Shown: positions 29,301 to 39,362, counted from the stretch's first letter. The stretch is 64,000 nt of DNA from Terriglobia bacterium (GCA_951813285.1 OX638355.1:4483136-4547135), one strand, 5' to 3'. Notes: generated by a model not told the origin, from the letters alone. A program made the numbers and translations.

Positions 29301-29494
29301 CACCACAAAAAGCACAAAAGTCACAAAACGAATTTCGTGATTTCGAGTCTTGGCAATCCGAAGTTGATCCCCATGGCGACGCGTTGACCGGATGTATGCA
29401 GATAGCGCGGAACTTGTGCGACGGGTTCGGGAGTCAACGTCTTGCAGGCTTTCAGTGTTTTGCTCTTTTTGTGTTCTTGTGCCTTTTGTGGCCA
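29301..29494. repeat. Element D, inverted 9-bp-unit ends
   Basis: Left arm 29301-29329 consists of 9-bp units like GCACAAAAG; right arm 29466-29494 is its imperfect inverse. The core is about 136 bp. Single copy here. Confidence 0.7.
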
Positions 29495-29609
29495 TTCCCG
29501 GCAAAGGTCACGCTGCCGAACTTTGCAAAAGGCTCATCCTTGCGTCGGCTTGTGCTTCACTTGGGCTCACCGGCATTTGCTGCCGCCGCCTACGCGGCTC
29601 GACACCCAT

Positions 29610-29701
29610 AGGCGATGTTTCCCATGGGCTGACGCCCACGGCTAAGTGCTGCCGCGGCTTCGCCGCTCTCAAGGAAGCCGGCTAAAGCAGCATATTCTCA
29701 G
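29610..29701 (+). repeat. Repeat family F, copy 2
   Basis: Direct duplicate of 28696-28787, 90 of 92 bases identical. Confidence 0.85.
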
Positions 29702-29740
29702 GCAAGTGTCGCCCCGCCCTTTCGTGCGGATCATTCGAGG

Positions 29741-29882
29741 GTGAAACAATCAGAAATCGACCATTCCTTCGTGACCTTGGTATCCCGTCACGGTTCACCT
29801 CAATGCCTTAGTGGCCCTTCGTCGTTCTTCGTGGCCCTTCGTGGATTCCTCTTTTTCTTTTGTCTTTTTTCGTTTGTTTCAG
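29741..29882 (+). repeat. Repeat family A, copy 5
   Basis: A 142-bp forward copy with four 10-bp units, followed after a 40-bp GC-rich linker by copy 6 in the same orientation. Confidence 0.85.
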
Positions 29883-29922
29883 GCAAGCCGGGCCCCCGCC
29901 CTGCCGTGCGGATCATACGAGA

Positions 29923-30059
29923 GTGAAACTATCAGAAATCGATCATCCCTTCCTAACCTTGGTATCCCGTCGCGGTTCACCTCAGCGCCTTAGTGGCCCT
30001 TCGTCGTTCTTAGTGGCCCTCCGTGGATAACTCTTTTTTCTTTTGTTCTGTTGTTCCAG
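29923..30059 (+). repeat. Repeat family A, copy 6
   Basis: A 137-bp forward copy with four 10-bp units. Its right 50 bp encode the C-terminal residues and stop codon of the transketolase gene. Confidence 0.85.
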
Positions 30060-31902
30060 GCAAGGCAAGCAGCTCCCTCACTTTAGCCGCGATACGATTG
30101 GCGCTGAGGCCGTAGTATTCCAGCAACTCATCCGGCTTGCCGGAACGGGGGACTTCCCGAACAGCCATCTTGTGCACGCCGATATTGTGATTGGCCACCG
30201 CGTTCAGCGCGGCATCCCCCAACCCGCCTTCGCTGTAGTGCTCTTCCACCACAATGACGGTGCTTCCCCGGGTGGCGGCCGCCTCGACCAGGCCGGCCTC
30301 GTCGAACGGCTTGACACAATAGGCATCCATCACCCCAACCGGAATCCCCTCGGACAGGAGCAGTTCGTGGGCTTTCAGCGCTTCGTGCAATGTCACCCCG
30401 GCAGCCACCAGAAGCAACCGGTCCCCCTCAGAAGAACGCAACAGCTTGCTTCCGCCCAGGCGAAAGACTTCCCGGTTGTCGTAGATGACAGCCGTCTTGG
30501 GCCGGCTGGTGCGGATATAGACCAGGCCGCGGTGCTCGGCGGCCAAGGCCACCACCCGCTCGGCCGAAACCGCGTCGCAAGGATAGAAGACCACCGAGCC
30601 CGGCAGGGAGCGGAACATGGCCAAGTCCTCCAGACCCATCTGAGAGGGCCCGTCCTCACCGATGGAGACACCGCAGTGAGACCCCACGCACTTGATGTTG
30701 GCCTGGGAAATGACCCCCATTCGCAAGTGATCCATGCCTCGTCCGAAAAACGCGGCAAACGTGGAAGCAAAGGGGATCTTGTTCTTCTTGGAGAGGCCGA
30801 TGGCGGCGCCGACCATGTTCTGCTCGGCAATAAAGCACTCGAAGAAGCGATCGGGGAAGGCCTTCATGAACTTCTCCGAGAAGGTAGAGTTCTTGGTATC
30901 GCCGTCCAGAGCCACCACGCTGCCGTCGCATTCTCCAAGCTTGACCAGCGCGCTCCCGTAAGCTTCCCGAGTGGCTACCAGATCGTCCTTCTCGTATTCG
31001 GGTTCCCTCAAGCGGGCTTTGGGAAGCCTGGAGACCCTGACCTCCACCGACCCGCGAAAAGGCTCGGACTCTGAATCGACCGGAAGCTCCTGCAGGACCC
31101 CATCGAGCTGATCTCCCTTCTTCAGGGCCTTGCCATGCCATCCGTCCCGGTTTGCCAGCAGCGATACTCCGTGCCCCTTTTCGGTCCGGGCCAGCAGGGC
31201 GGTGGGCCGGTCTTCCACGCCTTCCGCTTCCTCCAAGGCCGCAATGATCTGGCCGTAGTCGTGTCCGTCGATGGAGACGGCATGCCATCCGAACCCGGCG
31301 AACTTCCGGGCATGGGCCTCCACGTCCCAACCGTGCATGGTCTCCTGGCTTTGCCCCAGGCGGTTGATATCGACGACCGTCACCAGGTTGTCCAGCCGGT
31401 AGTGGCTGGCCATGGCCGCGGCTTCCCAGACCGACCCTTCGGCGCTTTCGCCATCGCCCATCAGCACGAAGGTTCTGCTCCCGGACCGATCCAGGTACTT
31501 GGCGCTCAAGGCCATTCCTACTCCCGCCGAAAGACCCTGACCCAGGGAGCCGGTGGCCACGTCGACCCACTTCGACCGGGGTGTGGGGTGGCCTTCCAAG
31601 TCACTCCCGAAGCGGCGCAGAGTCAGCATCCGCTCGGCTTCGATCAGGCCCGATTCCGCCCAGGCGGCGTAAAGAAGCGGCGCCGCGTGTCCCTTGGAGA
31701 GAATGAAACGGTCGCTTTCCGGACTGAGCGGATTCTCGAAGTCGATCCGCATGACGTGAAAGAAGAGGACCGCTGCCAGGTCGGCGGCCGACAGACAGGA
31801 GGTGGGGTGCCCCGAGCCGGCTTCCGCCGTGGCCCGCAGGGAATGGATTCGCAGACGGGTGGCTTTTTCCTTCAAGCGGTTGTGAAGTTGGTGGTTGTCC
31901 AT
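30010..31902 (-). CDS. tkt: Transketolase
   Basis: Thiamine-diphosphate enzyme of the pentose phosphate pathway. 630 residues, the short single-chain type resembling animal transketolase. The ThDP motif begins GDGESAEGSVWEAAAM and ends VDINRLGQS; the pyrimidine-binding domain has FIAEQNMVGAAIGLS and STFAAFFGRGMD, and HCGVSIGEDGPSQ is also present. The ATG at 31902 (MDNHQLHNRLKE) is preferred over 31953. The last about 16 residues (ending ELSTEGH) and the TAA are encoded by repeat A copy 6. The upstream neighbour xthA ends 19 bp before. Confidence 0.95.
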   Translation of the reverse strand: MDNHQLHNRLKEKATRLRIHSLRATAEAGSGHPTSCLSAADLAAVLFFHVMRIDFENPLSPESDRFILSKGHAAPLLYAAWAESGLIEAERMLTLRRFGSDLEGHPTPRSKWVDVATGSLGQGLSAGVGMALSAKYLDRSGSRTFVLMGDGESAEGSVWEAAAMASHYRLDNLVTVVDINRLGQSQETMHGWDVEAHARKFAGFGWHAVSIDGHDYGQIIAALEEAEGVEDRPTALLARTEKGHGVSLLANRDGWHGKALKKGDQLDGVLQELPVDSESEPFRGSVEVRVSRLPKARLREPEYEKDDLVATREAYGSALVKLGECDGSVVALDGDTKNSTFSEKFMKAFPDRFFECFIAEQNMVGAAIGLSKKNKIPFASTFAAFFGRGMDHLRMGVISQANIKCVGSHCGVSIGEDGPSQMGLEDLAMFRSLPGSVVFYPCDAVSAERVVALAAEHRGLVYIRTSRPKTAVIYDNREVFRLGGSKLLRSSEGDRLLLVAAGVTLHEALKAHELLLSEGIPVGVMDAYCVKPFDEAGLVEAAATRGSTVIVVEEHYSEGGLGDAALNAVANHNIGVHKMAVREVPRSGKPDELLEYYGLSANRIAAKVRELLALPGTTEQKKKELSTEGH

Positions 31903-31921
31903 AGGCGTGATCGTTTCTTTC

Positions 31922-32698
31922 TCAGGCGCCGAGCTCAACCAGGACCGGAGCATGGTCCGAGGCGGTCAGCCCCTCCTTTTTCTTGCGATATTCCCGGTCT
32001 ATGCCGGCCGAGCCGAGCCCCTCCCTCAAGACGGGAGTCACCAGCAGGAAGTCGATCCGCAACCCCTGATTCTTGTAGAAGGCCCCGGCCCGATAGTCCC
32101 ACCAGGAGAAGGATTGCTCCCGGGGGAACAACTCACGGTAGGCGTCCAGCCAGCCCCACTCCAGCAGCCGCTGAAACCGGGACCTCTCTTCCCGGGTATG
32201 AAAAATTTCTCCGCTGAATTCCTCTTCGTTCCAGGTATCCAGGGAAGTGGGACAGATATTGAAATCCCCGCACAGAACGGCCGGCTCCGACCGATCCCCT
32301 CGCTCCTCCAGATGTTGGGCCAGAGAATCCAGCCATTTGAGCTTGCGAGGGAAATCGGCATGACCCACGCTCTTGCCGTTGGGACAATAGAGGGTGGTGA
32401 AACTCAGACCGCCCACTTCGGCCGAGATCAGGCGCGCACCCATTGCCTCCTCGCCCGGCAACCCCGTCTGCCGGATCCGGGGTGGGTGGCGGCTCAAGAT
32501 GGCTACCCCGTTCCAGGCCTTCTGACCATGGACCAGGGCATGGTACCCCCGAGCCTTCAATGCCTCGAAGGGGAAATACTCCTCGGCCATCTTCAACTCC
32601 TGCAGGCCCACCAGGTCAGGCTGGCGCGCCTCCAGCCAGTGCAGGAGAAACTCGAATCGGGCACGCAGCCCGTTGATGTTCCAGGTAGCGATTTTCAT
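31922..32698 (-). CDS. xthA: Exodeoxyribonuclease III
   Basis: Class II AP endonuclease and 3'-5' exonuclease for base-excision repair. 258 residues from the ATG at 32698 with MKIATWNINGLRAR, the catalytic Glu segment LVGLQELKM, GDFNICP and the C-terminal RIDFLLVTP and SDHAPVLVEL. All expected catalytic motifs are present. Eleven further upstream in-frame residues are probably not translated. It is between phhB (84 bp upstream) and tkt on one strand. Confidence 0.95.
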   Translation of the reverse strand: MKIATWNINGLRARFEFLLHWLEARQPDLVGLQELKMAEEYFPFEALKARGYHALVHGQKAWNGVAILSRHPPRIRQTGLPGEEAMGARLISAEVGGLSFTTLYCPNGKSVGHADFPRKLKWLDSLAQHLEERGDRSEPAVLCGDFNICPTSLDTWNEEEFSGEIFHTREERSRFQRLLEWGWLDAYRELFPREQSFSWWDYRAGAFYKNQGLRIDFLLVTPVLREGLGSAGIDREYRKKKEGLTASDHAPVLVELGA

Positions 32699-32782
32699 GG
32701 CAGAAAACAGACCGGACCCGTGGAGCGGCAAACCACGACTGCACCCGCCTCGCGGGGTGAAGCCTCAGGAGACCCATGCGGC

Positions 32783-33136
32783 TTAAGGCTCGGCTTCGAA
32801 CAACTCCACCGGAAGGTCGTCGATCTTGGCGGCCAGAATCAGGTCCTTGACCGAAATGCCGTCCACCGAATGGGTCCAGGACTCGATCCTCACTTGCCGG
32901 TAGCCCTCAAGATGCAAATCCGGATGGTGGTCTTCGGCTTCGGCCAGTTCGGCCACACGTCTGAAGAACTCGATGCCGGCCACGAAATGCTTCACCCTCC
33001 AGCAACGCACGATGCGTTTGCCATCCGAGCTGATTTTCCAACCCGGCAGTTGGGCCAGTGCCGAGTCGACTTCCGCGGACGGCATCGCGGACACCTCACC
33101 GACGGATTGGCAACTTTGGGTTTTCCAGTTGGACAT
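32783..33136 (-). CDS. phhB: Pterin-4a-carbinolamine dehydratase
   Basis: 117-residue PCD/PhhB-family enzyme that dehydrates 4a-hydroxytetrahydrobiopterin. The active-site pattern EDHHPDLHLEGYRQVRIESW with later THSVDGIS is intact. No aromatic amino acid hydroxylase is in the window, so it may serve a pterin cofactor elsewhere or a moonlighting role. It starts 6 bp after the upstream TIM-barrel gene, so the two are likely coupled. Confidence 0.93.
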   Translation of the reverse strand: MSNWKTQSCQSVGEVSAMPSAEVDSALAQLPGWKISSDGKRIVRCWRVKHFVAGIEFFRRVAELAEAEDHHPDLHLEGYRQVRIESWTHSVDGISVKDLILAAKIDDLPVELFEAEP

Positions 33137-33142
33137 GAACGG

Positions 33143-34219
33143 TCAACTCCCCTCTTCGATCTGACGGATGAGAGATTGAATCTTGCCGAAATTGATCCTC
33201 ATCGCATCCAGGTTGGTGCCTCCGGGAGGACGGAAATGGCTGGCGACCATCAAGACAGCCTGACTCCGGTGGTGGCGCAGATTCCTGAGCACCGCCGCAT
33301 AGCCCACCGATCCCTCCCCAAGAGGTCGCCACTCGAATTCTCCCCCGACCCCGTCAAAGACGTGAACGTCCTTCAAATGCAGCCCGTGCAGATAGGGCCG
33401 CAGATTGGTAAAACCGGCCGTGGCGGCATCCCACTCACCGATCAGCACATTGTCCGCCGGAGACCACTGGACCTTCAACCGGTCGGAGCCAAGGCTTTCC
33501 GCCAGGCGTCGGAAGTTTCCGGTTGAACTCATGTAATGGAAAGGCCGCATCCCCACAACCACATCCACGCCGTATTTGTCGGCCTGCTCCAGTATCAGGG
33601 TGAAGGCGGCCACCAGCTTGCGCAGGTCGACCTCGGCTATGACCCCGCCGCGGGTCAACCACTTCATGGGCCAGGTCGGCGCCTTCGTCCAGCTCCCCTG
33701 ACCTGCAGACCATTCCCCCGGCCAGCAGAAACCGTAGCAATGCACGGCCCCCACCTCCAGCCGGGCGGCAATCTGCATGGAGCGCACCAATCCGTCGAAC
33801 TGGTCGCGGAAGGCAGCATCCTCGAGCAGCTTCCCTGGAGTCAACCCAACCAGCCGGGTGTTGTGAAAGGGACGATAGGCGCAAATCTGATAGAGCTTGA
33901 GTCCACGGCGGGCGACGCTCTCGCCCAAGGCATCGGCCTCGGCGTCACTCATGGTGGCGATGCAGGGCTCGCCCCCGGGTATGTCCGGCACTCCACCCGG
34001 CCTGGCGCCTTCAAACCAGATGTATTCCGCACCCAGTTCCCTGGCAGCGTCCAGCTCTTGTGCAAAGGGCAACTTCAGTTCGCTCAGCCAGATTCCCAGC
34101 TTGAAGCGATGATGGCTTCCATCGGCCGGTCCGGGCGAAGCAGCCGCTGCCCTTGTCCGCGAAAGCACAGACGCCGACAAACTCCCGGTCCCGCCGACCA
34201 GAAATTCTCTTCTGTTCAT
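33143..34219 (-). CDS. Tat-exported xylose-isomerase-like TIM-barrel protein
   Basis: 358 residues from the ATG at 34219. A Tat signal (NRREFLVGGTG, followed by a hydrophobic stretch) precedes a sugar-phosphate isomerase/epimerase-like TIM barrel (about 40-345), with GAEYIWFEGARPGG, GAVHCYGFCWPGEW, VQWSPADNVLIGE and LKDVHVF spread over the strands. Such Tat-targeted barrels are common in bacteria with large sets of sugar-degrading genes. Substrate unknown. First gene of a run with phhB, xthA and tkt; the tie to those housekeeping genes may be only positional. Confidence 0.8.
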   Translation of the reverse strand: MNRREFLVGGTGSLSASVLSRTRAAAASPGPADGSHHRFKLGIWLSELKLPFAQELDAARELGAEYIWFEGARPGGVPDIPGGEPCIATMSDAEADALGESVARRGLKLYQICAYRPFHNTRLVGLTPGKLLEDAAFRDQFDGLVRSMQIAARLEVGAVHCYGFCWPGEWSAGQGSWTKAPTWPMKWLTRGGVIAEVDLRKLVAAFTLILEQADKYGVDVVVGMRPFHYMSSTGNFRRLAESLGSDRLKVQWSPADNVLIGEWDAATAGFTNLRPYLHGLHLKDVHVFDGVGGEFEWRPLGEGSVGYAAVLRNLRHHRSQAVLMVASHFRPPGGTNLDAMRINFGKIQSLIRQIEEGS

Positions 34220-34304
34220 CCCTGACGCTCCCCATTCGGTGAGGGTGAAGGCTCGATTGCTGCCATCAGATACCCTATCCGGTCCAGTGGTGGCGGTTTC
34301 CGCG

Positions 34305-35034
34305 TTACGGCCGCGCTCGGACCCACTCCTCGTCGAACATGGCAACGGTAAGACGCCCGGGGCGGTAGTTGTTCTCTCCATCGGTGCTGCCCCGTTCATA
34401 GAAACAGAACAGCCTGCCGTCGGGCAGTGCCGCCAGATCGCTGTAACCGCTGAAACCCTCTTCCAAAATTCGGTGGACCGGCCAGGTTCGGCCCTCGTCG
34501 TAACTCAGCTTGATCCCCATCCTCACCCGGTCGCGAGGACGGCCGGCGATTTCCCCTCCCAGGCGACGAGAAAGGTTGTGCGGGTTGGAAAAGGCTTTCC
34601 AGGCAGTAGAGAAAATGCAGGCTGCCATCCTCGTAGTCGACGATGGCCACGGGATTGTTGACGGTATTTTCTCCGGGCCTGTCGAGGCCCTGGGCCGCTG
34701 CGACCGGGTTGAGGGGCAGATCGCCCTCTAAATGCACCAACCGCTGACGGGGAAGCCAGGTCTTCCCTCCGTCGGTGCTGCGGCGCAGCATCACGTCGAT
34801 AGTCCCCCAGTCGCCGGAATCCCCTCTGCGAGCTTCACAATAGGCCAGAACGGTGCCGGCGGCGCTGACTACAATCCCGGGAATGCGGTAAAGCTTGTAC
34901 CCGCCTTCACCGGCAGCAAACAGATCGGTTTTCGCCACCTGGCCGGCCCACGCCACCGACCCGGCAGGCGGCAGCAGCAGACCGAGCAGCAGGAGTCCGA
35001 TCGGCAGCCGAACCTGTCTCATGAACTTTTCCAT
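34305..35034 (-). pseudogene. Sialidase-family pseudogene (internal deletion, frameshift)
   Basis: The N-terminal part reads as a secreted BNR sialidase: signal peptide from the ATG at 35034, YRIPGIVVSAAGTVLAYCEA (RIP motif) and RRSTDGGKTW (Asp box), up to SLHFLYC near 34605. The reading then continues in another frame with FSNPHNLSRR, LSYDEGRTWPV (another Asp box) and YSDLAALPDGRLFCFYERG, ending at 34305. The two parts match the first and last thirds of a normal enzyme of about 370 residues; some 130 residues between them are missing. Activity is unlikely. The frame of the first part continues past the junction without family similarity. Confidence 0.82.
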
Positions 35035-35500
35035 GGCCCCGTTGCGAAACAAGAAAGTTGAGGGCTCCAACGCCTCCTCAGACTTCGGCGATACGTTCCC
35101 CGGAATCGCCCGGGAATTGGAGGCGAACTCCAAAGTTGTCCATCGGGAATTGTTACCGAAGCATGCTGAGGCGGCTGATCTCGCCAATTCTACTCGTTGC
35201 CGACCGGCCACTCTGAGCGGACTGGAGAAGCCATCCTCCGTCGCCGGAAACTCGTCCGGCATTCTATCAACATGGGGCTGGTCCGACAACACCGGCGACC
35301 TCCCGGAGAAACGCACCGACAAGCGGCTGGATGCTCTGGTTGAAAAACCCGGCGTTTGCCACAATAATGAGTCGGCAGGCCGCCCGGCTCACTCCTCACA
35401 CCGAGACTTTCGGGCCGCGGCCTGAAGTCCGCGGGACTGCCCCGGACCGACCCTGTGCCGGGGCGGAAGACCGCTTGGGCAGACAACCGGGAATGACTCG
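35035..35500. other. Divergent intergenic region
   Basis: Between the sialidase remnant and the GH127-like gene. I see no gene, named repeat or convincing promoter in it. Confidence 0.5.
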
Positions 35501-37144
35501 ATGGAACGTCGGAAATGGCTCACCCAGACCGGCTTGACCCTGATGGCCGCCCGGCTGGCCGGGACACCGCCGGTAAGCGGCGGTGAGAGTCGAGCCAGGC
35601 TCAACCCCTGGCGCCTGCAGGACGCCGATCTGCGCTCCTACATGCTGCTGGGAGTCCGGCACATCTACCGCAGCGCCATCAACCGAAGTCGCGGGTGTCT
35701 TCCCTACGTCCGCTTCAACCTCACCGAGGAGCCTACCTGGGCCCGCCACGAGTACTGGGGCTCACCCCACATGGTGGGACGCTTCCTGGATGCACTGGCA
35801 GTTTGTTCCCCGATCCTGGATCTGCCGGCCGACCGCGAGGCCATAGAGGGGTTGCAACGGTTGCTGCACGAGTCGATCGCCAATCCCTCCGGATTGGCCT
35901 TTGACACCCTGCCCGGCCCGGACGGCAAACGGACGGCCGCTTTGCACCACTCCCGAGAGGTCCTGCTGGGTTTGCTGGGGCTCCGGACATGGCAAGGATC
36001 CGAACCCTCCATCAGGCTGGCCCGGAGATTCGTCCGAAGGCTGGAGGAAGTGACCCGGGCCACCGGTTCCTTTCCCTCGGACAAGTACTCGCAGGAGGGT
36101 TGGATACCCTCGCCGACCCGGAAACTCAATGAGACCTCGGGACGGTTGATCGGCGCCCTGGTGAAGTACTTTCGAGCCACCCAGGATTCCCTGGCGGTCG
36201 ACCTGGCCGTCCGTTTCGCCGAGGCCAACATCGAGGCCTGCTTTACTTCCAAGGGTGAGCTGACGCCGGATGCGGGCCAGCACCTGCACTCTTCCGAGGG
36301 TACCATGACCTCCCTGATCGACCTGGGACTGCTCACGGGCGAACAGCGGTACCTGAAAATGGGACGCCTGCTCTATGACGTCGGCTTGCGGCGCTGGCGA
36401 ACCTCCTGGGGGTGGGCCAAGGAAAGCAGAAGCGAACAACCCGGCCGCGGGGAGGCCAACAACACCGGTGACTTCGTGGAAGCCGCCCTGCTGCTGGGTC
36501 GGAGCGGGCGCCCGGAATATTTCCAGGACGCCGAGCGGATCATACGCAATGGCTTGCTGGCCTCCCAGGTGGTGACCACCGACTGGATTCCACAATCCTC
36601 CCTGGCCGACACCAAAGACTACGCCTACGCACGAATTCGGGACCGGGCCAGGGGTGCTTTCGCCTTCACGCTTCCCAACGCCTACCACTCTTACAACACC
36701 GATCTGATGGGAGGAGCGCTTCAGTCTCTGGCTGAGGCCTACCAGGCAAGCGTGGTGAAGGAAGAATCGGGAGTCTGGGTGAATTTGCTGTTCAGCACCG
36801 ACACCCCCTGGCTCCGGGTGCGTTCGGAAGTGCCTCGGGCAGGCCGACTTCACCTCGAGGCGTTGCGGGAGCAGCGGGTGAGAGTTCGACTGCCGGACTG
36901 GGTCCCGCCGGAATCGGTGCAGGTCGATCGAGCCGACAGTGCCGGCGAGACCCGACGCGGGAAGAGCACCCTCGATCTGGGGCCCTTGGCCGAAGGCGCC
37001 CGGGTTACGGTCAGCTTCGATCAGCCCGGGCGCCGAACCCGGGAGAAGGCTCCAGGATTCCCCGACCCCTTCGAGATGGAATGGAGAGGCGATACCATCG
37101 TGGCCATGGAGCCCAGGCCCTCACAGCCCATCGCTCTGTTTTGA
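35501..37144 (+). CDS. Exported GH127/DUF1680-like protein
   Basis: 547 residues with a probable Tat signal ([10 protein letters not shown]). The main part (about 45-420) is an alpha-helical toroid-like domain with repeated helix pairs, including [19 protein letters not shown] and [14 protein letters not shown]. The C-terminal part (about 425-520) is beta-rich, with [19 protein letters not shown] and [14 protein letters not shown], as in beta-L-arabinofuranosidases of the GH127 type. Family membership is by domain pattern; the usual metal-binding Glu/Cys residues are not identified, so activity is uncertain. Confidence 0.6.
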   Translation: MERRKWLTQTGLTLMAARLAGTPPVSGGESRARLNPWRLQDADLRSYMLLGVRHIYRSAINRSRGCLPYVRFNLTEEPTWARHEYWGSPHMVGRFLDALAVCSPILDLPADREAIEGLQRLLHESIANPSGLAFDTLPGPDGKRTAALHHSREVLLGLLGLRTWQGSEPSIRLARRFVRRLEEVTRATGSFPSDKYSQEGWIPSPTRKLNETSGRLIGALVKYFRATQDSLAVDLAVRFAEANIEACFTSKGELTPDAGQHLHSSEGTMTSLIDLGLLTGEQRYLKMGRLLYDVGLRRWRTSWGWAKESRSEQPGRGEANNTGDFVEAALLLGRSGRPEYFQDAERIIRNGLLASQVVTTDWIPQSSLADTKDYAYARIRDRARGAFAFTLPNAYHSYNTDLMGGALQSLAEAYQASVVKEESGVWVNLLFSTDTPWLRVRSEVPRAGRLHLEALREQRVRVRLPDWVPPESVQVDRADSAGETRRGKSTLDLGPLAEGARVTVSFDQPGRRTREKAPGFPDPFEMEWRGDTIVAMEPRPSQPIALF

Positions 37145-37154
37145 CCGGATCAAG

Positions 37155-37231
<77 letters not shown>

Positions 37232-37251
37232 TCCGATGTGCCAAGCCTCTC

Positions 37252-37280
37252 AAGCTAGCGGATGGGCACCTGACTGTCAA
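37252..37280 (-). promoter_or_regulatory. Sigma-70-type promoter of tRNA-Pro
   Basis: Minus strand TTGACA (37275-37280, perfect -35), 17-bp spacer, TAGCTT (37252-37257), 20 bp before the tRNA 5' end. Confidence 0.6.
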
Positions 37281-37297
37281 GAGATGCAGATTGCCAG

Positions 37298-37927
37298 TCA
37301 GACCCCGAACAGCGCCCGTTGCAACTCTTGCAGTGCCCGGCCCCGGTGGCTGATGCCCAGCTTCTCCTCGGGAGTCAACTCCGCCAGGGAGCAGCCCCGC
37401 TCGGGGACCTGGAAGATGGGGCCGTAGCCGAACCCGTGTTGCCCCCGAGCCTCCCGTCCGATCACGCCCTCCAGGGCCCCTCGGAAGACCTCGAGCACAA
37501 CTCCCCCCTGAGCCAGTGCGATCCAGCACTCAAATCTGGCCGTCCGCCGGACATCCGCTACCTGGTCCAATTCCTCCAGGATTTTCCGGCAGCGTTCCGC
37601 ATCGCTGGCCTGCTCGCTGAGGTAGCGGGCGGAATAGACCCCGGGACGGCCGCCCAGCGCATCCACCAGCAGTCCCGAGTCATCGGCTACGGTCGGGAAC
37701 TCGGTGAATCGACTGTAGTGGACAGCCTTCTGGCGGGCGTTGGCCTCGAAGGTCGTTCCCTCTTCCGGAGCCTGGGTCACTCCCGGAATCGTCTCCAGAG
37801 ACACCAGCTCGACCGGCGCCATCGCCAGAGACGACTTCAATTCCCTGAGCTTTCCCGGGTTGTAGGTGGCCACCAACAGACGGGGTGGCTTCAACGAATG
37901 GAGGCATGGTTTGGGCTTGGGGGACAC
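37298..37927 (-). CDS. rdgB: dITP/XTP pyrophosphatase (RdgB/HAM1)
   Basis: Removes non-canonical purine nucleotides (dITP, XTP). 209 residues with [14 protein letters not shown], the metal-binding [14 protein letters not shown] and the C-terminal [12 protein letters not shown] and SHRGRAL. The start codon is GTG at 37927. It follows rph after 57 bp; amidase-gerM-rph-rdgB resembles the gerM-rph-rdgB order seen in Firmicutes. Confidence 0.94.
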   Translation of the reverse strand: MSPKPKPCLHSLKPPRLLVATYNPGKLRELKSSLAMAPVELVSLETIPGVTQAPEEGTTFEANARQKAVHYSRFTEFPTVADDSGLLVDALGGRPGVYSARYLSEQASDAERCRKILEELDQVADVRRTARFECWIALAQGGVVLEVFRGALEGVIGREARGQHGFGYGPIFQVPERGCSLAELTPEEKLGISHRGRALQELQRALFGV

Positions 37928-37984
37928 GTTCCAGGATTTTCGGGATGCTCCAAGGATGCCGTCCGATGCCGGCAGGCCGCCCAG

Positions 37985-38701
37985 CTACAGCCGAATCAGG
38001 CTCTCTTGGATCTTGACCAGCCGGGATATGCCTTCGCCGGCCAGATCCATGAGGGCGGTGAGGGCCTGGCGTGAAAAGGGATCTCCTTCAGCCGTCCCCT
38101 GCACCTCTACCAGCGAGCCGGCGCCCGTCTGAACCACATTCATGTCGACCTGGGCCCGAGAGTCTTCCTCGTAGTTCAGGTCCAGCAGCGGCGTTCTGTC
38201 CACGACACCTACGCTGGTGGCCGCCACGTAGTCCTTGATCGGCACACCCGGCAGGATCCCCCGGTCCACCTGTCCTTGCAGAGCCAGCGCCAAGGCCACG
38301 AAGGCGCCGGTGATGGAAGCCGTGCGGGTCCCGCCGTCCGCCTGGATCACATCGCAATCCACCCAGACGGTCCGTTCTCCCAGATCCTGCAGGCGCGTGA
38401 CGCTTCGAAGCGAGCGGCCGATCAAGCGCTGAATCTCGTGAGTCCGACCCGAAACCCTGCCACGACTGGATTCCCGAGGGGTCCGGGTCTCGGTGGCCCT
38501 GGGAAGCATGGCGTATTCGCTGGTGACCCACCCCCGATTCCTTCCCCGCAGGAAGGGCGGCACGGTATCTTCGATGCTGGCCGTGCAGATGACCCGAGTC
38601 TTCCCGACCGCTATCAGAACCGAGCCCTCGGCGCCGGCAATGAAGTGGGGCTGGATGGTTACCGGTCGAAGTTCCCTGCTCGCTCGCCCATCGGTACGCA
38701 T
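37985..38701 (-). CDS. rph: Ribonuclease PH
   Basis: Phosphorolytic 3' exoribonuclease for tRNA trimming. 238 residues from the ATG at 38701 ([14 protein letters not shown]), after AAAGGA. It has [22 protein letters not shown]-like regions [34 protein letters not shown] and [18 protein letters not shown]. Length and motifs are normal. It begins 13 bp after the gerM-like gene. Confidence 0.95.
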   Translation of the reverse strand: MRTDGRASRELRPVTIQPHFIAGAEGSVLIAVGKTRVICTASIEDTVPPFLRGRNRGWVTSEYAMLPRATETRTPRESSRGRVSGRTHEIQRLIGRSLRSVTRLQDLGERTVWVDCDVIQADGGTRTASITGAFVALALALQGQVDRGILPGVPIKDYVAATSVGVVDRTPLLDLNYEEDSRAQVDMNVVQTGAGSLVEVQGTAEGDPFSRQALTALMDLAGEGISRLVKIQESLIRL

Positions 38702-38714
38702 AGGGTTCCTTTCA

Positions 38715-39347
38715 TTACTCCTGTCCACTGATCCCCGTCATCTCGTCCTTGTTTTGCATTGTCGTCATGCTCAGGTCCTGAGGCAGCGGTCTCCGGAGGT
38801 CTATGTGCCCCGCCAGGGTATCGGCCTCGGCTCCATCGATCAGGATCTGAACTTCGCTCACTTCCGGCAAGTTATGGGTCAGCGAATTCACCACCGAGTA
38901 AACGGAGGAGACTTCACCCGTAATCCCTCCAGGATGCCGGACACTCGCTTCCCCGGTGATGTCGACCACCAGCAAGCCCGCTTCAGCCCGATAGACCTCC
39001 CGCAGACGGGTTTCCGCAGGCAGCGCCGGCATGTGACCGGAGAGTGAACCCTTGATCAGAGCCACCAGGATCTGCTTCGCTTCCAGGGTGACCTCCTCGG
39101 AAGCGTAGATTTCGCGCTCCTCAGCCTCCAGTTGGCCGTCCACTTCGGCCGAGGCAAAAAAGAGGACGACCTTTTTCCGGGGCGCGGTGGCTTCAAACGC
39201 CGGTTCTTCCATCAAGGCGGGCGCCCGCACTTCCGGAGGCAGGTCGGCCAATCGCTGAACCTGCCGCTGCAGGTTCATGAAGTAAACGGCGCCTCCGACC
39301 AGCAACAGCGCCAGAACCATCATACCCAACCTGATATGGCGAGGCAT
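38715..39347 (-). CDS. GerMN-domain envelope protein
   Basis: 210 residues: one N-terminal transmembrane anchor (about 8-24) and a GerMN domain (about 60-185) with [24 protein letters not shown] and [25 protein letters not shown]. In Bacillus GerM is linked to sporulation and cell-wall assembly; this Gram-negative setting suggests a peptidoglycan or envelope role with the amidase just upstream (15 bp). Not a spore gene in this context. Confidence 0.85.
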   Translation of the reverse strand: MPRHIRLGMMVLALLLVGGAVYFMNLQRQVQRLADLPPEVRAPALMEEPAFEATAPRKKVVLFFASAEVDGQLEAEEREIYASEEVTLEAKQILVALIKGSLSGHMPALPAETRLREVYRAEAGLLVVDITGEASVRHPGGITGEVSSVYSVVNSLTHNLPEVSEVQILIDGAEADTLAGHIDLRRPLPQDLSMTTMQNKDEMTGISGQE

Positions 39348-39362
39348 AGCCAGTCCTGTTTC

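Larger units (their letters stand above)
28441..30009. other. 1.6-kb gene-free repeat cluster
   Basis: No credible gene between the convergent pseudokinase and transketolase genes. It contains, in order, a heptad array, the 48-bp module, a truncated composite C, repeat F, a lone B end, element G, element D, a second F and two tandem A copies. The second A copy overlaps the transketolase 3' end. Confidence 0.8.

Noticed and set aside
28863-29685. Several open frames of 60-220 codons in the repeat cluster
   Set aside because: All overlap repeats B, G, D or F; residue patterns come from the repeat sequences, with no ribosome-binding sites or family similarity.
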